5,358 nucleotides of DNA, taken from an uncultured Lachnospiraceae bacterium. GTDB taxonomy: Bacteria > Bacillota > Clostridia > Lachnospirales > Lachnospiraceae. The translations under genes were made by a program, and so were the position numbers. The notes under the pieces are model-generated. The model was given only the letters and a program-made list of their open reading frames with translations. It had not been told where the DNA came from and did not search any database. How positions within the stretch are numbered: the first letter of the stretch is position 1; each line of letters begins with the position of its first letter. The stretch lies in contig CADCPJ010000161.1 in the NCBI GenBank assembly GCA_902803245.1, positions 1-5,358 on the forward strand, written 5' to 3'. Below, piece after piece: positions 1 to 5,343 of the stretch.

Positions 1-23
1 ATTGATGCCGCGGCATGTATGGC

Positions 24-31
24 AGGGGAGG
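24..31 (+). promoter_or_regulatory. Ribosome binding site of the surface protein gene
   Basis: AGGGGAGG lies 5 bases upstream of the ATG at 37. It falls inside the reading frame that would start at the ATG at 19, so it argues that translation starts at 37, which also gives a clean signal peptide. Confidence 0.85.
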
Positions 32-36
32 CCAAT

Positions 37-3000
37 ATGAAGACAGGAGCATATCTCAAAAGAGTTCTGGCCGGAGTGGCCAGCGCAGCCCTCATCTTAG
101 TCGAGGCAGGAGGAATGGGTGCGGCTGTGTATGCCGATCCGCTGCCGACGGAAGTGTCCGCGCCGGAGATGGCCGGAGCGGAGTCGGATGCCGGCGAGGC
201 GGGTGCCTCGGAAGAGAGCACAGGAGGGCTCCTGGAGGAACAGCTTCAGGAGGAGACCCCGGAAGAGACGCCTGAAAATATTCCCGAGGAACCGGACCCG
301 TCCGACTACGAGAGCAGTGAGGAAGAAGAGATCCGGGAAGAGATCCAGGAAGAAGTACAGGAAGAGGTTCAGGAAGAATTCCCAGAGTCTGTCCAGGAAG
401 AATACACGGAGAGTATTGCCGAGAGCATCGCGGAGAGCATTCCCGGGAGCTGGGATGACGTCACAAGCTCGACCACGAGCATCCCGGAGAGCGTGTACAG
501 CATGCCTGAGGACGTGATTTCGGATCCGGATCTCCCGAAACCGGAACCGACGGCCGTCTCCGTTCCTGCCATGCCGCAGACGGAAGGGCTGGTCTCGCTC
601 GTCGGAGCACCGCTCACTCTGGATATGACCATAGTGAAGGAGACGCTTGACAAGACATTTCTTGAGACGACTCCTCACGTCTATCTGTACCTGAAGAGGA
701 AGACGCCTGAGGGCGACAGCTCCACGGGCGGAACCGGACAGCTGAACATAGACGCCCACTATCTGATCAAGCTCGCCTACAACAAGACGGACCTGAAGCT
801 GTCCGCGGTTGTCGGTGATATTCTGACGGGCTCGTATGACGTGTCCTATTACACGGCGGCCTTCGGGAAGAGCGACGAGTGCGACGCCCAGGCGACGAAT
901 CCGAGCACGGGCCAGATCACGGACGCATTTATCGCGATCGCTCCCGGCGCAGTCTTCTCCGGCGGCGCGCTGAAGCTCGGTGATACCGCGCCGACCACAA
1001 TCACGGTCGCAGCAGAGCAGCAGACCGAGAACCTCGGGACCTTAAGCTACGTCGGCACGGCGGTAAATGCAAGCGTATTTAAGAAAATCAGCGGGACGAG
1101 CAGCGCCTCGAATCCGTTCTACTTTGACCTCTACCGCATGTCCTCACCGACCGAGACGACCCTCACGGACGCCGTCGTGACGAACGTGCCGACGACCGGC
1201 ACGATCACGGAAGCGGCGGGGCAGGAGCTCCTTTTAGCGAAGCTCGCATACACCGAGCCGGGAGACTACTATTACGCGGCCCGGGAAAATGATACCGGAA
1301 AAGTCGACTACATCACATACGACACGACTCCCCGCGTGATTCACATCAAAGTCGTCCAGGGAACAAACGGAGAACTGAGCGTCGCGCAGGTCGAGACGAA
1401 GGGAGACCGGGGCTATACCGTTCAGCCGAACAACCTGACCGTCGGGGCATTCGATATCACAGGTGTCAATGAGCTCTACGGCGTCCCCGCCGAGAGCAGG
1501 GACGCGGAGGCGGCGAGGTACGCGTATGAGTTCTACGGCCCGTACGCTTCCGAGAGTGAAGCCAACCCTGAGTCCGGAAGCTATGACGAGACAAAGAAGA
1601 TCGGTGAGACGGCTAAGCTGGAGGAGGGAGACGAGAACTATGAGTTCAAGCTCTCCACGACTTCTCTCCATACGGGATCCTATTACGCCCTGGTTGAGAA
1701 ACACAACGGCAAGGTGAACCGCAACAAGACCGTCATCCTCGTTCCCCGCGTCACGGAAGGCGGGGTGTCCTGGGCGCTCTCCTCACCGATTATGACGGTG
1801 ACAAATGTCTACGCCTACAAGGCGGTTCAGAAGACCATCACACTGAAGACGACGGTGAGCGGAAGCCCGAAGTCGAAGGCATCCTTCCCCATCGTGCTGA
1901 GAAACAACAGCGGAACGGCCATCACGACCGTGACGCTTAAAGGCGCTTCCACCGGCGGCGTGAAGCTGAACTTCCGCGCACCGGGCGTATACACCTACCG
2001 CATCACCGAGACGAAGGGGAGCGCTGCGGGGTATACCTATGACACCTCGACTCACGTCGTCCGGTTTACGGTGACGGACGGCGGAAAAGGGGAACTCGAT
2101 TTCGTGATCACTGTGGACGACAAAGAGACCACGGACCCGACGGTGACCTTCAACAACGCCTACTCCGTGGCAGTCCGCATCTATCTTCTCAATGCGACGA
2201 ACCACTATCTGACGGGAGGAAAACTCCGCGTCACCAACTCCTCCGGCAAGAAGATCGACAACTGGGATACGGAGAATACCTATCACACGGTGCATCTCAC
2301 GGCGGACGGCAAGTACACGATCACGGAGGTCACGGCTCCCACGGATTACATCAAGTCGGATCCTGTGACATTTACGATAGAGAACGGCAAGATCAAGAAC
2401 AGCTCCTCGAAGGCGATCCGGATCACCAATACGATGGCTTCCGGCCCGTTCTCCTTCACGAAAGTGAACGCGGAGAACGGAAACGGCGTTCAGGGCGCGA
2501 CTTACGCGCTCTACCGCATCCGCGCCAACAAGGGGACGAGCGCCTATAAGACTGCGGCCGCGAACCTCTCGAAGGGCAAGATCGTGTGGGATGAGCTCGG
2601 CGGCATCGCGACGCAGACGTCCGGTTCCGGCGGAGGAGTGGGATTCTCGAACCTGGGCCCGAACACATATTACGTGATCCGCGAGACGAAGGCGGCACCC
2701 GGCTACCAGAAGTCTGCGGACTCCGCGATCATCAAGACCGTGTATGAGAACAGCTCGTGGTCGGTCGACGTGATCTACGGCGCTTCCGGCACTCTCGTAA
2801 GAGCCGGCTCCGGATACGCATGGAAGGAATACCCGACCAAGGTCGTCGTCAACGTGCGCTCCTCGAGCGGCGCCTATCTGAAGGGCGCGAAGCTCCAGCT
2901 GACCGATACGTCGACGAACAGGGTGATCGAGACCTGGGAATCCGGCTCCACCGGCCACCAGATCAAGGCCACGATGGTCATCGGGAACCGCTACAAGCTC

Positions 3001-3405
3001 GAGCAGACCAACAAGCTGAAGGGCTACACGAACTCGAACCCGATCACATTTACGGTGGCGGCCAAGGATGCGACCACCTCCTCGCCGGTGCAGTACGTGA
3101 CGTTCACTGACCAGAAATCGTCCGGAAGCGTCACGCCCACGCCGACCGGCAGCGGCGGTGGCGGCGGCGGAGGCGGCGGAACCGGAACTGTCACGCCGAC
3201 CGGCAGCATCACGCCCACGGGAACCGTCACGCCGTCCGGCAGCATCACACCTACCGGCGGCGCGACCAGCAGTTCCACGACAAACGGCACAAAGAAGTCG
3301 ACCAACGCGGCGACAGGGGACAATGCCCCGATCATCCCGCTTGCACTCATCATGTGCTGCGCAGCAGCGGTGATCCTCTTCGTGCTTCTCCGCAGAAAGA
3401 GCTGA
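37..3405 (+). CDS. Large sortase-anchored surface protein with FctA/Cna-B/SpaA pilin-type domains
   Basis: Predicted 1122-residue wall-anchored adhesin or pilin-like protein; ligand unknown. Residues 1-33 form a signal peptide (KTGAYLKR, hydrophobic core, likely cut after AVYA). Residues 34 to about 186 are an acidic Glu/Pro/Ser stalk with tetrapeptide repeats. About 190-330 is a domain I do not recognise. About 334-480 resembles the FctA/Spy0128 pilin fold (K349/K350, E417 in ARE, N478). About 481-592 is another Ig-like unit (E554). About 593-709 is a second FctA-like unit (E658 in ITETKG, FNNAY at 705-709). About 711-800, 801-905 and 931-1026 are Cna-B/SpaA-like; the middle one has the classic FTKVN...QGATYALY and RETKAAPGY motifs. 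Then come a Gly9 run, four Thr-Pro hexapeptides, a sorting-like motif NAATGDNAP (1090-1098), a membrane helix and RRKS. The start at 37 is chosen over the in-frame ATG at 19 because AGGGGAGG lies 5 bases upstream of it and the signal peptide begins there. No sortase gene is in the window. The surface role is firm; pilus subunit versus single adhesin is unresolved. Confidence 0.93.
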   Translation: MKTGAYLKRVLAGVASAALILVEAGGMGAAVYADPLPTEVSAPEMAGAESDAGEAGASEESTGGLLEEQLQEETPEETPENIPEEPDPSDYESSEEEEIREEIQEEVQEEVQEEFPESVQEEYTESIAESIAESIPGSWDDVTSSTTSIPESVYSMPEDVISDPDLPKPEPTAVSVPAMPQTEGLVSLVGAPLTLDMTIVKETLDKTFLETTPHVYLYLKRKTPEGDSSTGGTGQLNIDAHYLIKLAYNKTDLKLSAVVGDILTGSYDVSYYTAAFGKSDECDAQATNPSTGQITDAFIAIAPGAVFSGGALKLGDTAPTTITVAAEQQTENLGTLSYVGTAVNASVFKKISGTSSASNPFYFDLYRMSSPTETTLTDAVVTNVPTTGTITEAAGQELLLAKLAYTEPGDYYYAARENDTGKVDYITYDTTPRVIHIKVVQGTNGELSVAQVETKGDRGYTVQPNNLTVGAFDITGVNELYGVPAESRDAEAARYAYEFYGPYASESEANPESGSYDETKKIGETAKLEEGDENYEFKLSTTSLHTGSYYALVEKHNGKVNRNKTVILVPRVTEGGVSWALSSPIMTVTNVYAYKAVQKTITLKTTVSGSPKSKASFPIVLRNNSGTAITTVTLKGASTGGVKLNFRAPGVYTYRITETKGSAAGYTYDTSTHVVRFTVTDGGKGELDFVITVDDKETTDPTVTFNNAYSVAVRIYLLNATNHYLTGGKLRVTNSSGKKIDNWDTENTYHTVHLTADGKYTITEVTAPTDYIKSDPVTFTIENGKIKNSSSKAIRITNTMASGPFSFTKVNAENGNGVQGATYALYRIRANKGTSAYKTAAANLSKGKIVWDELGGIATQTSGSGGGVGFSNLGPNTYYVIRETKAAPGYQKSADSAIIKTVYENSSWSVDVIYGASGTLVRAGSGYAWKEYPTKVVVNVRSSSGAYLKGAKLQLTDTSTNRVIETWESGSTGHQIKATMVIGNRYKLEQTNKLKGYTNSNPITFTVAAKDATTSSPVQYVTFTDQKSSGSVTPTPTGSGGGGGGGGGTGTVTPTGSITPTGTVTPSGSITPTGGATSSSTTNGTKKSTNAATGDNAPIIPLALIMCCAAAVILFVLLRRKS
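325..444 (+). repeat. Ten in-frame 12-base repeats encoding acidic tetrapeptides
   Basis: Residues 97-136 of the surface protein read as ten consecutive tetrapeptides of the form E-[E/S]-hydrophobic-X, including EEIQ, EEVQ, ESVQ, ESIA and ESIP. An earlier set (EETP, EETP, ENIP) occupies residues 72-83. At DNA level the units are degenerate 12-mers rich in GAAGAG and GAGAGC. The period of four does not fit the 3.5-residue coiled-coil period, so this is more likely a charged spacer or single helix than a coiled coil. That structural reading is inference. Confidence 0.75.
3187..3258 (+). repeat. Four 18-base repeats encoding [S/T]-[V/I]-T-P-[T/S]-G hexapeptides
   Basis: Residues 1051-1074 of the surface protein are TVTPTG, SITPTG, TVTPSG and SITPTG, directly after a run of nine glycines (residues 1040-1048). 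Such Thr/Pro/Gly-rich segments before a sorting signal are typical flexible wall-spanning linkers and tend to vary in copy number. The DNA units diverge at third codon positions, so the array is not a recent exact expansion. Confidence 0.85.
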
Positions 3406-3411
3406 CACACC

Positions 3412-3450
3412 AAAAGGTGACATTGGGGACAGTCCCCAATGTCACCTTTT
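3412..3450. terminator. Near-perfect palindrome: rho-independent terminator, possibly a dispersed palindromic repeat
   Basis: The left arm at 3412-3430 (AAAAGGTGACATTGGGGAC) is exactly complementary to the right arm at 3432-3450 around a single central A. In RNA this folds as an 18-bp stem with a 3-base CAG loop. It begins six bases after the surface protein stop codon, and the right arm runs into six Ts (3447-3452), so it should stop transcription of that gene. The four As at the left edge give a T tract on the other strand, so it could work in both directions. Its length and perfection exceed what a terminator needs, which leaves open that it is one copy of a mobile palindromic repeat family. 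Confidence 0.85.
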
Positions 3451-3541
3451 TTGACAATTTGCGAAAAATATGGAAATGGTCAGAAATATCTGACGGCGGC
3501 ATGAGATGCAGCCGGAGGGGGGCGCTGAAGGTGTGATGGTT

Positions 3542-3688
3542 TTTACAAAGCGGCAGGATTGCTTTACAAAGCGGCAGGATTGCTCTACAAAGCGGCAGGA
3601 TTGCTTTACAAAGCATAGTGACTGCCTTACAAAGTGCAAGGATTGCTTTAAAAAGAGATAAGATGGTTTTACAAAGCGACGAAGAATG
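3542..3688. repeat. Seven tandem 21-base units (TTTACAAAGC... type)
   Basis: Units start at 3542, 3563, 3584, 3605, 3626, 3647 and 3668. Units 1 and 2 are identical, reading TTTACAAAGCGGCAGGATTG then C. Unit 3 differs at one base. Units 4 and 5 keep the TTACAAAG core and the TGC end. Units 6 and 7 are more diverged. There is a gradient from exact to decayed copies along the array. Because 21 is a multiple of three, the minus strand shows open frames with heptapeptide repeats such as FVKQSCR; no ribosome binding site supports these as genes. A function such as protein binding or bending every two helical turns is possible but not shown. Confidence 0.93.
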
Positions 3689-3720
3689 ATTCCTGGCAGA
3701 GCGTCAGTGAGCCGGGAATC
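3688..3720 (+). other. 10-bp stem-loop in the yfcE leader
   Basis: GATTCCTGGC (3688-3697) pairs with GCCGGGAATC (3711-3720) over ten positions, nine Watson-Crick and one T-G wobble, with a 13-base loop. No T tract follows, so it is not a standard terminator. It starts at the last base of the 21-base array and ends where the first duplicated hairpin begins. It could be a structured 5' leader element; this is inference from base pairing alone. Confidence 0.5.
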
Positions 3721-3756
3721 TGCAGTTAAGACGGCTGCAGGGAGAAGACAAGAATG
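3718..3756 (+). repeat. Upstream copy of duplicated hairpin plus start region
   Basis: ATCTGCAG...GGCTGCAGGGAGAAG, ending in AGAATG, matches the segment that begins at 3790 at a fixed offset of 72 bases. It contains CTGCAGT (3720-3726) paired with GCTGCAG (3734-3740) around a 7-base loop, then a purine-rich Shine-Dalgarno-like GGAGAAG (3741-3747) and an ATG at 3754. Confidence 0.7.
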
Positions 3757-3834
3757 GCGCTCCATAAATGGAACACCGATAAGTCAGATATCTGCAGCGA
3801 AAACAGCTGCAGGGAGGAGGAACACAGAATATGA
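3754..3834 (+). CDS. Possible 26-residue leader ORF overlapping the yfcE start (ATGA)
   Basis: An ATG at 3754 follows GGAGAAG (3741-3747) by six bases and opens a 26-codon frame that begins MALHKWNTDK and carries two cysteines (C14, C19) near a charged end (CREEEHRI). Its TGA (3832-3834) overlaps the yfcE ATG (3831-3833) in an ATGA arrangement, the classical geometry of translational coupling. The frame runs through the second hairpin and the yfcE ribosome binding site, so a translating ribosome would open that hairpin. I recognise no family. It may be only a by-product of the duplicated start region; codon bias cannot be judged over so short a frame. Moderate to low confidence that it is translated. 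Confidence 0.35.
   Translation: MALHKWNTDKSDICSENSCREEEHRI
3790..3833 (+). repeat. Downstream copy of duplicated hairpin plus start region (yfcE start)
   Basis: Second copy of the unit seen at 3718. CTGCAGC (3792-3798) pairs perfectly with GCTGCAG (3806-3812) around the loop GAAAACA, followed by GGAGGAGG and, after AACACAGAAT, the yfcE ATG at 3831. The two copies differ at several bases and the second has a few extra bases before its ATG, so the duplication is not brand new. Confidence 0.7.
3813..3820 (+). promoter_or_regulatory. Ribosome binding site of yfcE
   Basis: GGAGGAGG lies 10 bases upstream of the ATG at 3831, a slightly long spacing. It directly follows the right arm of the second CTGCAGC hairpin, which leaves the site itself unpaired. 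A second in-frame ATG at 3840 would cut into the conserved N-terminal strand before SDIHG, so 3831 is preferred. Confidence 0.75.
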
Positions 3835-4385
3835 GATGGATGATCGCGTCCGACATACACGGATCGGCGCTGTACTGCAGGATGATGCTTGAGAGATACC
3901 GCCTGGAGAAGGCCGGCAGGCTTCTCCTCTTGGGAGACCTGCTCTATCACGGGCCGAGAAATGACCTCCCGCAGGGCTACGCACCGAAGGAGGTCATCCA
4001 TCTTCTCAATTCCTGCGCCGAAGAACTCGTCGCAGTGAGGGGCAACTGTGAGGCGGAGGTGGACCAGATGGTCCTTGGCTTCCCCGTCATGGCGGACTAC
4101 GCCCTCCTCCCGACAGAAAATGGTCTCATCTACATTACCCACGGCCATCACGCGTCGGAGACCGCTCCCCCGCCCCTGAAAAAAGGGGACATCCTGCTCC
4201 ACGGTCACACGCACGTCCCGAAGTGCGTGGATCACGGGAACTATATCTATATGAATCCCGGCTCCGTGGCGATCCCGAAGGACGGAAGCCGCCACAGCTA
4301 TATGATCTGGGACGGCGCGAAATTCGAGTGGAAGGACCTTGAGACCGGGGAGACCTATATGGAGTATCCCAAGTGCCGGGGATGA
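3831..4385 (+). CDS. yfcE: YfcE-type metallophosphodiesterase
   Basis: Cytoplasmic calcineurin-like phosphoesterase of the YfcE/MJ0936 family; family members need metal such as manganese and hydrolyse phosphodiester test substrates, while the physiological substrate is unsettled. The 184 residues match the length of E. coli YfcE as I recall it. All metal-site motifs are present in order: SDIHG (D8, H10), GDLLYHGPRN (D36), VAVRGNCEAEVDQ (N72), THGH (H104), HGHTH (H126, H128), then the NPGSVAIPK loop at 142-150. The GPRNDLPQGYAP segment after motif two is characteristic of YfcE itself rather than of general phosphoesterases. No signal peptide or membrane segment. It is preceded by a repeat-rich leader with a strong ribosome binding site and a possible coupled small ORF. 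It is convergent with the next gene and appears to be transcribed alone. No damage seen. Confidence 0.96.
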   Translation: MRWMIASDIHGSALYCRMMLERYRLEKAGRLLLLGDLLYHGPRNDLPQGYAPKEVIHLLNSCAEELVAVRGNCEAEVDQMVLGFPVMADYALLPTENGLIYITHGHHASETAPPPLKKGDILLHGHTHVPKCVDHGNYIYMNPGSVAIPKDGSRHSYMIWDGAKFEWKDLETGETYMEYPKCRG

Positions 4386-4439
4386 TGAGCAGTTACAGTG
4401 ATCTTTTCTTTTACTTCTGATGCGCCGGCAGTGCACTTT

Positions 4440-4466
4440 GGAAGCATCGGAAGCATCGGAAGCATT
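4440..4466. repeat. Three tandem 9-base repeats (GGAAGCATC)
   Basis: GGAAGCATC occurs at 4440-4448 and 4449-4457, with GGAAGCATT at 4458-4466. It lies between the convergent stop codons of yfcE and the transpeptidase gene, 7 bases from the latter. It probably arose by slippage. I see no convincing terminator hairpin with a T tract in 4386-4473. Confidence 0.85.
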
Positions 4467-4473
4467 GGACAGA

Positions 4474-5343
4474 TCAATAGTTCTTGATGGCGGTGTCATT
4501 TGGCACGATGATGATGTAGGTGCCGTCCTTGCAGTACCTGAGAAGCTTTTTCATCACATTGGTCTTTACGCTCACGCACCCGGCGGTGTACCAGCGGTCC
4601 GTGCTCTTGCAGTGCAGGAAAATGGCGGAGCCCCTTCCGTAGACCGGCGGATCGATATTGAAACCGATGGCCATGGCGTAGGCGTACTGATAGTAGTTGA
4701 TCAGGTGCTCTCCGGAGATCCCGGAGTAGCTCTCGACCCAGGTGTTGTAGGTCTCCGGCTCCGCGGACCAGTAGGAGTAAGGAGTGATGTCTTTCCAGGT
4801 CATGGCGGTCCCGGGATTTTCGGCTTTTCCGAACGCGTGCAGAATCGGGAAAGAGCCGATGGGGGTCGTCATATCCCCTGCGTGACGGCTCATGGACATG
4901 CCGTTTTTGCCGTATCCGCAGTAATACTTGAACTTTCTCTTCCAGGATCCGTCTGTTTGCCTGTTCCAGAGGGAGAGCTCGTGGTCGACAACGACGATGA
5001 TCTGGTCGGTCAGAAGAGCCGTTTTCGTCCGCTTCAGGTATTTTGCGATCCTCTCCTTCCTGACTGCGGCAAATGCTTTCGAATCTGCGGTCAGTGAAGC
5101 CTTCTCCCCCTTCGGATAACCCTTGAGGACGTAGTGGCGCAGAACCTTTTTGTCATTTTCCCCATATTTTAAGAGAAGAGACGGATGCCTGGATATGTAG
5201 TAGTCGTAGTCGTAGACTGGCGAGTAATCGATTCCTGAGTAGACCGTCGCGTGGGCTGTTGCATCATCTCCTGCAACGAGCAGTCCGGACAGGGGGACGG
5301 CCAGGGCGATGAATGCCAAAAGGAGCGGCAGGCGGGACAGCAT
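4474..5343 (-). CDS. Secreted L,D-transpeptidase-like protein (YkuD/ErfK-type catalytic domain)
   Basis: Predicted exported enzyme of the L,D-transpeptidase type, which forms peptidoglycan cross-links or attaches groups through a catalytic cysteine. From the ATG at 5343 there are 289 residues. Residues 5-25 are a hydrophobic export segment, with a possible cut after ATAHA (residue 32). Residues about 40-82 form one copy of a Tyr-rich repeat (YDYDYYISRHP ... LRHYVLKGYPKGEKAS) like those found in wall-associated proteins of Clostridia. Residues about 114-281 are the catalytic domain: GYGKNG, then GDMTTPIGSFPI, H244 in FLHCKS and C256 in TAGCVSV, with His and Cys spaced as expected for the active site. 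The TAGC form resembles the COG3786 branch rather than the SHGC form of classical YkuD. The frame stays open from 5344 to the edge (including Arg and Lys) and no ribosome binding site precedes 5343, so the true start may lie outside the window. Substrate specificity is unknown. Confidence 0.88.
   Translation of the reverse strand: MLSRLPLLLAFIALAVPLSGLLVAGDDATAHATVYSGIDYSPVYDYDYYISRHPSLLLKYGENDKKVLRHYVLKGYPKGEKASLTADSKAFAAVRKERIAKYLKRTKTALLTDQIIVVVDHELSLWNRQTDGSWKRKFKYYCGYGKNGMSMSRHAGDMTTPIGSFPILHAFGKAENPGTAMTWKDITPYSYWSAEPETYNTWVESYSGISGEHLINYYQYAYAMAIGFNIDPPVYGRGSAIFLHCKSTDRWYTAGCVSVKTNVMKKLLRYCKDGTYIIIVPNDTAIKNY

Noticed and set aside
5..16. 12-base palindrome ATGCCGCGGCAT before the surface protein gene
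   Set aside because: It is short and could occur by chance in GC-rich DNA; too little upstream sequence is visible to judge an operator.
97..759. 220-codon minus-strand frame opposite the acidic stalk
   Set aside because: It is a by-product of repetitive GAAGAG-rich codons: the complement reads as Leu/Phe/Arg-rich repeats. No ribosome binding site is evident and the plus strand holds a clear secreted protein.
872..894. Lone cysteine (C282) in the N-terminal domain as a thioester-adhesin site
   Set aside because: The local context (DECDAQ) does not resemble the known thioester-domain Cys motif and I found no matching Gln motif.
1783..3423. 546-codon open frame on the minus strand
   Set aside because: It is antisense to the surface protein gene. 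The GC-rich third positions of the real gene keep this frame open, its translation is Arg/His/Asp/Gly-rich without any domain, and it starts inside the terminator palindrome.
3451..3494. TTGACA after the terminator T tract as a -35 box, followed by a small GTCAGA/TCTGAC hairpin
   Set aside because: The hexamer is perfect but no acceptable -10 box lies 16-18 bases downstream (AAATGG at 17), and the 6-bp hairpin is too short to stand alone.
3442..3765. 107-codon minus-strand frame with FVKQSCR heptapeptide repeats
   Set aside because: The open frame follows from the 21-base period, a second frame over the same array is open too, there is no Shine-Dalgarno sequence before its ATG, and it runs through the hairpins of the yfcE leader.
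3726..4499. 257-codon minus-strand frame opposite yfcE
   Set aside because: It is antisense to a gene with all metallophosphoesterase motifs, has no recognisable domain, and crosses the convergent intergenic repeat.
4420..5097. 225-codon plus-strand frame opposite the transpeptidase
   Set aside because: It is antisense to a frame with clear catalytic motifs; its own translation is Val/Asp/Gly-rich low-information sequence.
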